Origin: Sporosarcina aquimarina
Lineage (GTDB): Bacteria > Bacillota > Bacilli > Bacillales_A > Planococcaceae
DNA: 64,000 nucleotides
Reading direction: 5' to 3'
NCBI RefSeq assembly: GCF_019748715.1
Contig: NZ_JACLBZ010000033.1
Coordinates: forward strand, 124,001-188,000
This document shows positions 25,785-34,242 of the stretch, piece by piece. The position numbers and the translations under genes were made by a program. The notes beneath the pieces are model-generated. The model had not been told where the DNA came from, searched no databases, and saw nothing but the letters and a program-made list of their open reading frames with translations. Positions within the stretch are counted from its first letter, which is position 1, and every line of letters begins with the position of its first letter.

Positions 25785-26360
25785 ATGATACAAACAGACA
25801 GAATGTTGGACGCGAAAGGTCTAGCTTGTCCGATGCCGATCGTCAGGACGAGAAAAGCGATGAAAGACATGTTAGAAGGGCAAGTGCTTGAAGTGCAGTC
25901 CACCGATCCGGGCACAGTTGCTGATCTGCAGGCATGGGCGAAAAGTGCAGGGCATCACTATGTGGGAAATGTACAGGAAGCGGATGTCTGGCATCACTAC
26001 GTAAGAAAAGCAGACAATGGCGAACTGCAGGAGAAAAAGTACCCGGTTACGATTATGAATGAGCAGCTTACGGATAAATTGCGAGAGCCGAATACTGTTC
26101 TCTTGGATGTGAGGGAGCCTACTGAGTACGCCTTCAGCCATATACCCGGCGCCCTATCCGTCCCGCTTGGACAACTGGAAGAGAAAGCTGCGTATTTCGA
26201 TAAGAATCAAAATATATTTGTAATTTGCCGTACAGGAAACCGAAGCGACATGGCTTGCCAGACGCTTTCGGAAGCTGGTTTTGAGTTTGTTACAAACGTG
26301 GTTCCCGGCATGTCGGGATGGAATGGAGATACAGAAAATACAACAGGGGGTACGAAGTAA
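25785..26360 (+). CDS. TusA-rhodanese fusion sulfurtransferase (CstA-like)
   Basis: This 191-residue protein has a TusA domain (residues 7-75, Cys15 in [10 protein letters not shown]) and a rhodanese domain (95-185, active Cys148 in VICRTGNRS). It passes persulfide sulfur between carriers. S. aureus CstA has the same first two domains plus a DsrE domain, which here is encoded just upstream. ATG at 25785 follows TAGGAGG; an in-frame ATG at 25764 lies inside the operator. Its stop overlaps the next start. Confidence 0.9.
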   Translation: MIQTDRMLDAKGLACPMPIVRTRKAMKDMLEGQVLEVQSTDPGTVADLQAWAKSAGHHYVGNVQEADVWHHYVRKADNGELQEKKYPVTIMNEQLTDKLREPNTVLLDVREPTEYAFSHIPGALSVPLGQLEEKAAYFDKNQNIFVICRTGNRSDMACQTLSEAGFEFVTNVVPGMSGWNGDTENTTGGTK

Positions 26361-27481
26361 TGAGAGCCATTCAAGCAAGTGAAGTCGCTAAAAAAGTGAT
26401 TCGTGAAGAACCGTTATTTATTCTCGATGTACGTAATGAAGATGCGTTTAAGGATTGGAAGATTGATGGGAAGCAAGTACGCCATATGAATGTCCCTTAT
26501 TTTGAATTGTTGGATGGTATTGAAGAAATTGAGGATTCACTTCCGAAAGATCAGGAAATACTTGTAGTGTGTGCGAAAGAAGGATCTTCCATCATGGTGG
26601 CGGACATGCTCGATGAGGAAGGGTATTCCGTTGCGTATTTGCAAGGCGGAATGAAAGCTTGGAGCGAGCATTTAGAGCCGGTGAAAGTTGGAGATTTGAA
26701 GTCTGGAGGAGAGCTTTATCAATTCGTAAGAATCGGTAAGGGCTGCCTGTCCTACATGGTCACTTCCGATGGAGAAGCGGCAGTCGTGGATGCTACGCGC
26801 ATGACGAATGTATATTCGGAATTTGCTGATCAGCTTGGAGTTAAAATTACACATGTCTTGGACACCCATTTGCATGCAGACCATATTTCCGGTGGTCGCA
26901 AGTTGGCGGAAGCAGCGGGTGCAACATACTGGTTGCCGCCGAAAGACGCAGAAGAAGTGACATTTAATTTCGCAGCATTGGAAGAGGATGCTTCTATCCA
27001 GATCGGTAAAACGAAAATTGATATCCAGCCGCTATATTCACCTGGACATACAATTGGTTCTACTTCATTTATTGTGGATGACAGCTATTTGATGACAGGG
27101 GATATTTTATTCATCGATTCGATTGGCCGTCCTGATTTGGCAGGGTTGGCAGAGGATTGGGTAGGTGATTTACGTGAATCATTATACAGCCGTTACCAAG
27201 AGTTATCCGAAGAACTGATCGTGCTTCCAGCGCATTTCATGATTATGGATGAGCTGAATGACGACGGTAGTGTTGCAGAGAAGCTAGGCGTGTTATATGA
27301 ACGAAATCATGGCTTGAATATCGAGGATGAGGAGCAATTCAGGGAATTGGTGACAGGCAATCTACCGCCACAACCAAATGCGTATCAAGAAATCCGCCAG
27401 ACAAATATGGGCAAGGTCCAACCGGATGAAGAAACACAACGCGAAATGGAAATCGGACCGAATCGCTGTGCGGTGAGATAA
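26360..27481 (+). CDS. Rhodanese-MBL fold protein (persulfide dioxygenase-like)
   Basis: The 373-residue protein has an N-terminal rhodanese domain (residues 1-105, Cys71 in VVCAKEGSS) and a metallo-beta-lactamase domain (115-345) with the iron-site motif THLHADH (His170, His172, Asp174, His175), PGHTIGS and LPAHF. It probably oxidises protein or low-molecular-weight persulfide to sulfite or thiosulfate. S. aureus CstB has the MBL domain first; the order here is reversed and there is one rhodanese domain. It starts within the stop of the previous gene (TAATG). Confidence 0.88.
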   Translation: MRAIQASEVAKKVIREEPLFILDVRNEDAFKDWKIDGKQVRHMNVPYFELLDGIEEIEDSLPKDQEILVVCAKEGSSIMVADMLDEEGYSVAYLQGGMKAWSEHLEPVKVGDLKSGGELYQFVRIGKGCLSYMVTSDGEAAVVDATRMTNVYSEFADQLGVKITHVLDTHLHADHISGGRKLAEAAGATYWLPPKDAEEVTFNFAALEEDASIQIGKTKIDIQPLYSPGHTIGSTSFIVDDSYLMTGDILFIDSIGRPDLAGLAEDWVGDLRESLYSRYQELSEELIVLPAHFMIMDELNDDGSVAEKLGVLYERNHGLNIEDEEQFRELVTGNLPPQPNAYQEIRQTNMGKVQPDEETQREMEIGPNRCAVR

Positions 27482-27841
27482 GGTGTTGTAATCGAACCCA
27501 CTTCGGCGCTTGCGGATGGCTCCCGCAATGTGCCAGACTGGAAGAACGCCTGCCTGTCACATCGCTCCGTATACCCGCTTGTGAGGCGCCTACTTTTTTT
27601 GAGTGGGGGTTAACCGATGTGTTTTTCTAGCAAGACCATTTCAGCGAAGCCGCAACTGCGGGGTCAGCCGTTGCCATGAGACTGCTAGCATGAACTTCGC
27701 TAGCTGGCTCGTGGCGTAAGGCAATTCCCTAGCGGCACAGCGGTGCCAGTGAACTTTACTCTGCCAATGGAAGTCGAGCGACGGGACAACAAACTGTAAT
27801 TTTATTTTCAATTAAAAACGATTCAAAAGGAGAAGATACAA
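27482..27841. other. Structured non-coding stretch inside the sulfur gene cluster
   Basis: No reading frame here looks like a gene. The middle can fold: CTAGCA (27627-27632) with TGCTAG (27683-27688) closes a domain that contains GACC/GGTC and the hairpin CCGC-AACT-GCGG; AGCGAAG (27643-27649) can alternatively pair with CTTCGCT further on. It is more GC-rich than its surroundings. It may be a dispersed repeat or a structured RNA. An AAAAGGAG SD for tusA lies at its end. Confidence 0.4.
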
Positions 27842-28069
27842 ATGAACACGACAAAATTTTTAGATGCTAAAGGATTGGCTTGCCCAATGCCGATCGTACG
27901 GACAAAAAAAGCGGTGAAAGAACTAGAAGCAGGGGATATCCTTGAAATTCATGCAACGGACAAAGGATCTGTAGCAGATTTGACAGCTTGGGCCGCATCA
28001 GGAAATCACAAGGTAGTGGACCAGCAACAAGAGTCCGATGTCTTTAAATTTTGGATTCAAAAAGGATAA
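27842..28069 (+). CDS. TusA-type sulfur carrier protein
   Basis: A 75-residue protein formed by one TusA domain, with Cys14 in [10 protein letters not shown] and a near copy of the TusA part of the protein at 25785-26360 (shared [12 protein letters not shown], TDxGxVADL, AW). It carries sulfur as a persulfide. The duplication suggests a free carrier beside the fused one. The SD is AAAAGGAG. It precedes tauE. Confidence 0.92.
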   Translation: MNTTKFLDAKGLACPMPIVRTKKAVKELEAGDILEIHATDKGSVADLTAWAASGNHKVVDQQQESDVFKFWIQKG

Positions 28070-28129
28070 ACTAAGCAAAGAGGGTGTTCCATTGCCCTCT
28101 TTCATTAGGAAGGAGGGAGAGAGAACATC

Positions 28130-28906
28130 ATGAGTTTTACATTTATCATCACCATCTTCCTCATTGGATTTGTCGGCTCATTCCTTTCCGGCATGATGGG
28201 AATTGGCGGTGCCATCGTCAAATATCCAATGTTACTTTTCATTCCTGCATTACTTGGTTTTGAAGCTTTTTCATCGCATGACGTCTCGGGTATTACGGCA
28301 GTTGAAGTATTCTTTGCTTCTCTCTCAGGTGTCTTTGCTTATCGCAAGAGCAATCTAATCTTGAAGCCACTTGTGTTGTATATGGGAATCAGCGTATTGA
28401 TCGGCAGTGTAATCGGAGGGGCAGGTTCCAGTCTGCTGTCGGAAGCAACCGTCAACATTGTATATGGTGTATTGGCCGTGCTGGCAGCCGTGATGATGTT
28501 CATTCCGCAAAAAGGTCTTGATAACATCCCCGTGGAAGAAATTGCGTTCAATAAATGGATAGCCACAGGAACTGCATTGCTAGTTGGGTTGGCTGCAGGA
28601 ATTGTAGGGGCAGGAGGGGCGTTTATCCTCGTACCGATCATGCTTGTTGTATTAAAAATTCCTACACGGGTCACGATAGCCACTTCGCTAGCAATCACTT
28701 TATTGTCTTCAATCGGTTCAGCGTCAGGAAAACTCTTCACAGGGCAAGTTCCTTATGAACCGGCGCTTGTCATGATTATTGCGAGCGTGCTGGCGGCCCC
28801 GCTTGGAGTGAAGGTAAGTCGCAAAGTCAATACGAAAGTGTTGCAAGGAATTCTCGCTGTATTGATCATGGGCTCTGCAGTGAAAATTTGGTGGGATATT
28901 TTTTAG
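28130..28906 (+). CDS. TauE/SafE family sulfite/sulfur-anion exporter
   Basis: This 258-residue membrane protein has about eight helices in two TauE repeats: GFVGSFLSGMMGIGGAIVKYPML at the front and VGLAAGIVGAGGAFILVPIML in the second half, each with the Gly-rich signature. In cst operons such proteins are thought to expel sulfite or take part in thiosulfate movement. Placed last in the cluster, it fits removal of the product of persulfide oxidation. The exact ion is inferred. Confidence 0.9.
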   Translation: MSFTFIITIFLIGFVGSFLSGMMGIGGAIVKYPMLLFIPALLGFEAFSSHDVSGITAVEVFFASLSGVFAYRKSNLILKPLVLYMGISVLIGSVIGGAGSSLLSEATVNIVYGVLAVLAAVMMFIPQKGLDNIPVEEIAFNKWIATGTALLVGLAAGIVGAGGAFILVPIMLVVLKIPTRVTIATSLAITLLSSIGSASGKLFTGQVPYEPALVMIIASVLAAPLGVKVSRKVNTKVLQGILAVLIMGSAVKIWWDIF

Positions 28907-28926
28907 AAATCACAATGATTTCTAAA
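28902..28926 (+). terminator. Hairpin at the end of the sulfur gene cluster
   Basis: TTTAGAAATC and GATTTCTAAA form a perfect 10-bp stem with a five-base loop. It overlaps the tauE stop codon. There is little T run after it, so termination may be weak. Confidence 0.55.
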
Positions 28927-29002
28927 CATTCTACTAATAACCCTTGCATTTAGTTGGTATTGGCTTTATACTATTTTTCAAGATGGAAAACGAATAGACA
29001 AA

Positions 29003-29109
29003 CTCTTATCAAGAGCGGCGGAGGGATTAGGCCCTGTGATGCCCGGCAACCGGCTAGTTATGCAAAGGTGCTACTTCCTACAAACTGTTGACAGTTTGGA
29101 AGATAAGAG
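29003..29109 (+). ncRNA. SAM-I (S-box) riboswitch
   Basis: The closing stem P1 is CTCTTATC (29003-29010) with GATAAGAG (29102-29109). Between them are the S-box landmarks AAGAGCGGCGGAGGGA, GGCCCTGTGATGCCCGGCAA and GGTGCTACTTCCT. The RNA binds S-adenosylmethionine and, when loaded, lets the terminator just downstream form. The controlled gene is metY. This fits repression of methionine/homocysteine synthesis when SAM is plentiful. Confidence 0.96.
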
Positions 29110-29125
29110 AGGTATGAGCGAAAGC

Positions 29126-29166
29126 AAAGCCCTCTTCTTATTTTTAGGAAGAGGGTTTCTTTGTAT
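29126..29166 (+). terminator. S-box expression-platform terminator
   Basis: CCCTCTTC (29130-29137) pairs with GAAGAGGG (29148-29155), extended by AAA/TTT pairs, followed by TTTCTTTG. It lies 17 bases after the aptamer. Confidence 0.85.
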
Positions 29167-29177
29167 ATTCACTAGGC

Positions 29178-29301
29178 TCATTGTCTAGCTGCAGAGGGCA
29201 GCTGCTCGGGACGTTTCGGTCTTTTCGAAAAAGGGGGAGAGCACCCTTTTACGATAAGCCCTCCAACGTCTGTCACGACAAAACGCCCTCTTCCGCTTTT
29301 C
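29178..29301. repeat. Intergenic element GTCTAGCT...CCGCTTTTC
   Basis: The stretch starts TCATTGTCTAGCTGCAG and ends CGCCCTCTTCCGCTTTTC. AGAGGGC near 29193 can pair with GCCCTCT near 29285, giving a long hairpin with further pairing inside. From memory it resembles a repeat found in many Bacillus-type intergenic gaps that begins GTCTAGCTCCAGC and ends CGCTTTTC. It sits between the S-box terminator and the metY SD. No search was run. Confidence 0.5.
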
Positions 29302-29345
29302 AATATTCCATCAGGTAAACTAATAAATTCGGAGGGGAAATAGTT

Positions 29346-30638
29346 ATGACTAAATTTCAGCCAGAAACTGTTTTATTGCACGGAGGACAGCAGCCCGATC
29401 CTGTAACCGGTTCACGTGCTGTGCCGATTCATCGTACGACTTCATATGTTTTCAGAGATACAGAGCATGCACAGAATTTATTTGCTTTGCAAGAAGCAGG
29501 CAATATCTATACACGTATTACTAACCCGACTGTCGCAGTTTTTGAGGAGCGCGTGGCGCAGATCGAAGGTGGATCTGCAGCAGTAGGGCTATCATCCGGA
29601 ATGGCGGCAATCGCATTTTCGATCCTGAACATTGCGGGCGCGGGAGATGAAATTGTGGCGGCCAGCAATCTGTATGGTGGCACGTACAATTTATTCGCTG
29701 TGACACTGCCGCGTTATGGCATCACGGTAAAGTTTGTGGATGCATCCGATCCGAAAAATTTTGAAGCGGCAATTACAGATAAGACGAAGGCGTTATTCGC
29801 AGAGACGATCGGTAATCCGAGCCTGCAAGTCCTTGATGTAGAAGCGGTAGCGAAAGTCGCGCATGACAACGGTATTCCATTGTTGGTGGATAACACGTTC
29901 CCGTCTCCATATGGCTCCAATCCGATTGAGTTCGGAGCAGACGTAGTCATTCACTCCGCAACGAAATGGATTGGCGGGCACGGCACGACGATTGGAGGCG
30001 TGGCGGTCGATGCAGGGAAATTTGATTGGACTCAAGGAAAATTCCCAGGGTTCACAGAACCGGATGAATCGTATCATGGGTTGAGATATGGCATCGATAC
30101 GGCAGGGGCTGCATTCGCAACGAAGCTGCGCGTTCAATTATTGCGTGATTTCGGACCTTGCTTGGCGCCGGACAGTGCATTTAATTTATTGCAGGGGCTT
30201 GAGACGCTTCATTTGCGTGTGCCTCGCCATAATGAAAACGCACAGAAAGTCGCAGCATTCTTGAAGGGACATCCGGCAGTGGACTGGGTGACGTATACGG
30301 GTCTTGAAGAACACCCGACGTATGAGTTGGCGCAAAAACACTTGAAGCACGGCTATGGTTCCATTATTGTTTTCGGCATTAAAGGTGGCCGGGATGCAGG
30401 TCGTAAAGTGATTGATAATGTGGAAATCTGGTCGCATGTAGCAAATGTTGGCGACGCGAAGTCGTTGATCATTCATCCGGCATCTACTACGCACCAGCAG
30501 TTATCTGCAGAAGATCTGAAGAATTCGGGTGTGACTGAAGAGTTGATTCGCCTGTCTGTCGGGTTGGAATCAGCAGATGATATTATTGCAGATTTAAAAC
30601 AAGCGATTGAGAAAGCGGTCGAAAAGGCTGTTCATTAA
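29346..30638 (+). CDS. metY: O-acetylhomoserine sulfhydrylase
   Basis: A 430-residue PLP enzyme of the Cys/Met metabolism family. It makes homocysteine from O-acetylhomoserine and sulfide. Marks are PETVLLHGGQ, AVPIHRTTSYVF, GNIYTRITNPT, SSGMAAI and the PLP-lysine motif VIHSATKWIGGHGT. The length, about 430 residues with the HPASTTHQQLS stretch, separates MetY from the shorter MetB/MetC. It is the only gene controlled by the S-box and links to the sulfide-handling genes just upstream. Confidence 0.94.
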   Translation: MTKFQPETVLLHGGQQPDPVTGSRAVPIHRTTSYVFRDTEHAQNLFALQEAGNIYTRITNPTVAVFEERVAQIEGGSAAVGLSSGMAAIAFSILNIAGAGDEIVAASNLYGGTYNLFAVTLPRYGITVKFVDASDPKNFEAAITDKTKALFAETIGNPSLQVLDVEAVAKVAHDNGIPLLVDNTFPSPYGSNPIEFGADVVIHSATKWIGGHGTTIGGVAVDAGKFDWTQGKFPGFTEPDESYHGLRYGIDTAGAAFATKLRVQLLRDFGPCLAPDSAFNLLQGLETLHLRVPRHNENAQKVAAFLKGHPAVDWVTYTGLEEHPTYELAQKHLKHGYGSIIVFGIKGGRDAGRKVIDNVEIWSHVANVGDAKSLIIHPASTTHQQLSAEDLKNSGVTEELIRLSVGLESADDIIADLKQAIEKAVEKAVH

Positions 30639-30654
30639 TTAATAGATAAAAGCA

Positions 30655-30684
30655 AAAAAGTCACCGAGTCCGGTGACTTTTTTG
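30655..30684. terminator. Bidirectional terminator between metY and the BCCT gene
   Basis: AAAAAGTCACCG and CGGTGACTTTTTT form a perfect stem with an AGTC loop; A-run and T-run flanks serve both converging genes. Confidence 0.92.
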
Positions 30685-30687
30685 TAT

Positions 30688-32178
30688 TTACCGACGTTTC
30701 ACTTTCCTTCGTTCTTCTTTCAATGACATGAACAACGAAGTGACCATCATGATCAAGATAACGGAAAACGGCAGGGCGGCGATGATAACTACATTTTGCA
30801 GCGCATCCAATCCACCGACAAACAATAAAATAACAGCGATCGAGGACTGAATCACTCCCCATACCACCTTTAAATTATTAGGTGGTGTCAGCGATCCGTA
30901 AGATGACTGCATACCGAGTACGAAGGTAGCTGAATCTGCAGAAGTGATGAAAAATGAAATGATAAGCAAAATGGCGATCATGGATATTATAGAAGACCAC
31001 GGCATGCCGCTGAACATCTCAAAAATTGTCAGCTCAGTTGCAGTGGAAGCTAAATCAATAATCCCGGCCTTTTGTGTTTCAATTGCTGTAGTACCAAATG
31101 CAGAAAACCAGATCATACTTAACACGGTTGGTACGACGAGTAAACCGATCATAAACTCCCGGATCGTTCTCCCTTTCGAAACCCGGGCAATAAACATACC
31201 GACAAATGGCGACCAAGCGATCCACCAAGCCCAATAAAATATTGTCCAATCATTAAGCCATGCACGATTCCCAACATCAAGAGGGGCAGTACGGAAACTC
31301 ATGCGAACAAGATGCTCTAAATACCCACCGATCGAGTCGGTGAACATATCGAAAATAAGCAATGTGGGTCCTAAAGCAATGACGAAAAATAATAATGCAA
31401 TAGCAAGGACCATATTGGCATTTGATAAGATTTTGATCCCCTTGCCGAGCCCGCTCCATGCAGACACCAAGAACAAAATCGTTACAATGATGATAATGAT
31501 GAGTTGCGATAGGAAACTGACAGGAATACCAAAAAGGTAATGCAGCCCCGCATTGACTTGGACAGCGCCAAGACCGAGAGATGTGGCAACGCCAAACACT
31601 GTAGCAAAGATAGCAAATACATCAATGACAATACCGAGGGGCCCATTGACGCGGTCACCGAAAATAGGTTTCAAAGTAGCCGAAATCAATCCCGGTTGGC
31701 CTTTACGGAATTGGAAATAGGCCAGTGCAAGAGCTGTCATCCCATAGACAGCCCAAGCATGGAAGCCCCAATGGAAAAATGCTTGGCGCATGGCTTCTTT
31801 ATAAGCCTCCGCTGTTTCAGGCCCCGCAGTAGCAGGATTGACTGCATAATGCGATAGGGGCTCAGCAGCACCGTAAAAGACAAGTCCGATTCCCATACCG
31901 GCGGAAAAAAGCATAGCCAGCCAAGATATTAAAGAGAATTGGGGACGATCGCTGTCTTTTCCTAAACGGATTCTGCCGATGGGGCTAAAGATCAGATAGA
32001 CCGAAATGAAAAACAGCATGGATACCGTCAACAAATAGTACCAGCCAAAGGAAGAGGCAATCCAATTTTTAACGTCGGAGGTCATCCTCTCGAAGTGGTC
32101 CGGCGCAATCACTCCATAACCGACGGCTATTATGACGGCAACCAAGGTGATATAAAATGTTAGCGAGATTTTTTTCAT
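30688..32178 (-). CDS. BCCT family transporter (glycine betaine/choline type)
   Basis: The 496-residue protein has twelve helices and the BCCT core. MGIGLVFYGAAEPLSHY carries the Gly-rich sodium/substrate loop, and WTIFYWAWWIAWSPFVGMFIARVSKGR is the Trp-rich substrate box. It imports betaine-like osmolytes with sodium, in line with the ectoine genes elsewhere in the window. Start is ATG at 32178 after TTAGGAGG. Whether it takes betaine, choline, carnitine or ectoine cannot be told. Confidence 0.94.
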   Translation of the reverse strand: MKKISLTFYITLVAVIIAVGYGVIAPDHFERMTSDVKNWIASSFGWYYLLTVSMLFFISVYLIFSPIGRIRLGKDSDRPQFSLISWLAMLFSAGMGIGLVFYGAAEPLSHYAVNPATAGPETAEAYKEAMRQAFFHWGFHAWAVYGMTALALAYFQFRKGQPGLISATLKPIFGDRVNGPLGIVIDVFAIFATVFGVATSLGLGAVQVNAGLHYLFGIPVSFLSQLIIIIIVTILFLVSAWSGLGKGIKILSNANMVLAIALLFFVIALGPTLLIFDMFTDSIGGYLEHLVRMSFRTAPLDVGNRAWLNDWTIFYWAWWIAWSPFVGMFIARVSKGRTIREFMIGLLVVPTVLSMIWFSAFGTTAIETQKAGIIDLASTATELTIFEMFSGMPWSSIISMIAILLIISFFITSADSATFVLGMQSSYGSLTPPNNLKVVWGVIQSSIAVILLFVGGLDALQNVVIIAALPFSVILIMMVTSLFMSLKEERRKVKRR

Positions 32179-32350
32179 AATTCCTCCTAAAACTAATGTA
32201 ATGTAGTGAAGAGGTTGATTGTGGAAAGAATGTTTTAAACGATAAGGCAAGATTGCTTATATACACTTAGTTGTACCCAATAATCGTCGATACAAACTTT
32301 GGTACGATCAGATAAATTAGCATTTTTGGAAGGGTAAAAGTGGAAGAAGA

Positions 32351-32378
32351 TGAGACGGCCTATTCGGCATCCGTCTCA
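32351..32378 (-). terminator. Terminator after queT
   Basis: TGAGACGG (32351-32358) pairs with CCGTCTCA (32371-32378). On the minus strand a pyrimidine-rich tail (CTTCTTCCACTTTT) follows. Confidence 0.6.
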
Positions 32379-32393
32379 CTTGATAAGTAGTAC

Positions 32394-32879
32394 TTAAACC
32401 AATTTTGCAAAGTGCAGGCGCTTGTTGAGAGCCTGCATAATCGGAATCCCAATTATCATGACTGCACATTCTCCAATCGCCACGTATAACCAAGTTAAAA
32501 GAAATGGAAGATGAAGCACGATGTTTAATTCCCAAGCGATTAAAAACATGGTGGTCGTGAAGATAAAGGTGTTGAAAATCATTCGTGCCAATAAATTGGT
32601 CGTGAAGCGAGAGAAGAGAATTGTCAGCGATAATGCGAGTACAGATTGACCAACACCAAAAACCAGATCGATCGGTCCGAGTTCTGACAGTAATAAGTTG
32701 GAGACGAAAACTCCGACTACGACCCCATAAATATAGCGTGGATTAAAGACCACGAGATGATTGAAGATCTCCGAAACACGGAATTGGACATTCGTAAAGC
32801 CGAATGGAAGAATGGCCAACGTAACGGCTGTATAAAGAGCAGCAATAATTCCACTGATCGCAAGTGTTTTAACATTCAT
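32394..32879 (-). CDS. queT: QueT family transporter (queuosine precursor uptake)
   Basis: A 161-residue membrane protein with about five helices and the QueT marks AALYTAVTLAILPFGF, NVQFRVSEIFNHLVVFNPRYIYG and LGPIDLVFGVGQS. QueT proteins act as the substrate-binding S component of an ECF-type importer for preQ1 or related deazapurines, needing a shared ATPase module encoded elsewhere. No preQ1 riboswitch is seen upstream, in contrast to many queT genes. Confidence 0.9.
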   Translation of the reverse strand: MNVKTLAISGIIAALYTAVTLAILPFGFTNVQFRVSEIFNHLVVFNPRYIYGVVVGVFVSNLLLSELGPIDLVFGVGQSVLALSLTILFSRFTTNLLARMIFNTFIFTTTMFLIAWELNIVLHLPFLLTWLYVAIGECAVMIIGIPIMQALNKRLHFAKLV

Positions 32880-33036
32880 TCAGAATACCCCTTTAAGTGA
32901 AGATAAGAAAACCTTATACAGTATACCTGACAAGTGACACTTTTTTCTAGGCGGACGGTCTATTACCGTTCTTCACTTAGTTTTGTAGGTCTGCGTGGTA
33001 TACTAAAGTAACTAAAGAGATGAGGAGGAATTTTTC

Positions 33037-33219
33037 ATGCAGTACTCGCAAACTAAAATGGTAAAGCTCGTAAAACAGAGCCCAGAGTTAAACCGACAGT
33101 TGAAGGCCATCATGAAAGAGCATGAACTAGAGAAAAGTTTCGCCTTGAAAGCTTTGTATCATGCGGAAGTGAAAGACGGAGGAACGTATCAGAGGGATTA
33201 TCAGGAAATACGGGATTAA
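33037..33219 (+). CDS. Small hypothetical protein
   Basis: This 60-residue, highly charged protein has no recognised family. Its gene has a strong SD (GAGGAGG, ten bases before the ATG), a -10 TATACT at 32999-33004 and a good terminator, which together support a real gene. Sequence SPELNRQLKAIMKEHELEKS suggests a helical fold. It is divergent from queT. Confidence 0.7.
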   Translation: MQYSQTKMVKLVKQSPELNRQLKAIMKEHELEKSFALKALYHAEVKDGGTYQRDYQEIRD

Positions 33220-33226
33220 AAATTTC

Positions 33227-33275
33227 AGGTTGTCTGGCAGTTCATTGGGAAATGACTTCTGGACAACCTTTTTTG
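33227..33275 (+). terminator. Terminator after the 60-residue gene
   Basis: AGGTTGTC (33227-33234) pairs with GACAACCT (33262-33269), followed by TTTTTT. Confidence 0.85.
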
Positions 33276-33296
33276 TACGTAATAATTATTGCGTTT

Positions 33297-33734
33297 CTAG
33301 AAAAGATTTTTCTTAAATACATAACTGACACGATCATAGTCCATTTTATTCTCATAAAAACGATGCGCGTCGTGCCGTTGCAGTCCTGATGAAAGAGCAA
33401 TACTTGCGTAGTCATTGTCTCGCGCCCATTCGTGAATGAAGGTTAGCAGCGCTTCACCATAGCCGGCAGACCGTTTTGTCTCATCGGTTACTAGATCGCA
33501 AATCCAAACAAATCTTCCGTAATATAGTGTGATCATCGGTTTGAAACCGGTGACTGCAACAAGTTCTTCTTGGTCGTATAGTGCATACATGCGATACTGA
33601 TCTTTTTCGCGTGCTTCTGCTGTTAATTTGAGATATTCCTGTTCATCCAAGTGGCCTCGCAGTTGTTTCATGACAGGGAAGGCCTGTAAAATTTCAGTTT
33701 CTGACTGGAGTTCTTTTATGGTTAGTGTGCTCAA
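33297..33734 (-). CDS. GNAT family N-acetyltransferase
   Basis: The protein has 145 residues from TTG at 33734, which is preferred because AAGGTG lies six bases before it; an ATG at 33761 has no SD. The GNAT core is visible: LVAVTGFKPMITL, WICDLVTDETKRSAGYGEALLTF (acetyl-CoA loop) and SGLQRHDAHRFYENKMDY (C-terminal motif). It transfers an acetyl group to an amine; the substrate is unknown. It stands alone. Confidence 0.88.
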   Translation of the reverse strand: MSTLTIKELQSETEILQAFPVMKQLRGHLDEQEYLKLTAEAREKDQYRMYALYDQEELVAVTGFKPMITLYYGRFVWICDLVTDETKRSAGYGEALLTFIHEWARDNDYASIALSSGLQRHDAHRFYENKMDYDRVSYVFKKNLF

Positions 33735-33810
33735 TGAACTCACCTTCTTTACTAGTTTCATTTACTATTCCACATAGTGTGTTGATTTTCCTTCTGCTGC
33801 TTATGTAAAT

Positions 33811-33846
33811 GACAAACACCCATTAATAAAGCAATGGGTGCTTGTC
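33811..33846 (-). terminator. Terminator after the 61-residue gene
   Basis: GACAAACACCCATT (33811-33824) pairs with AATGGGTGCTTGTC (33833-33846) with one mismatch. Confidence 0.7.
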
Positions 33847-33852
33847 CAAGGT

Positions 33853-34038
33853 TTATGGGTTGGTAGTGTAATCGTCACCTGTCTGTAGGCGCTTCTTATC
33901 CTTTTGAGAATTGGCATTGTTTTTCTTTGCTGCGTCATTTTGTCCAATCACATCAAGGTCATCCGGACTCAGGTCATAACCATAGCCGTACTCTTCCCTC
34001 ATCTTGTCGTTTTGTTTACGCTTATCTTTATTCGGCAT
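33853..34038 (-). CDS. Small hydrophilic hypothetical protein
   Basis: A 61-residue, very polar protein rich in Lys, Asp, Asn and Gln (NKDKRKQNDKMREEYGYGYD), with no hydrophobic core, likely disordered. A perfect GGAGGTGA precedes the ATG and a terminator follows, so it is probably expressed. The composition recalls small sporulation or stress proteins of Bacillales, but no family is recognised. Confidence 0.65.
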   Translation of the reverse strand: MPNKDKRKQNDKMREEYGYGYDLSPDDLDVIGQNDAAKKNNANSQKDKKRLQTGDDYTTNP

Positions 34039-34242
34039 TGTCGTTCACCTCCATTATAGAAGTGTGGTCTTTTCTATAGGGATTATACGATGGCTATGAG
34101 TGGACTGAGGGATTTAGGACCGTTAAAACAGATTAATGAGTAGCTGTATATTCTACTTATGGAAACCTTAAGATTTTCTTCATATTTATCCTGCTTCTTT
34201 GTTAAGAGTTGGGTGGTAGAATTGAGTTATTAGTGAGATGGG

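Noticed and set aside
32880-33036. A preQ1 riboswitch before queT
   Set aside because: No preQ1-I or preQ1-II consensus could be matched on the minus strand.
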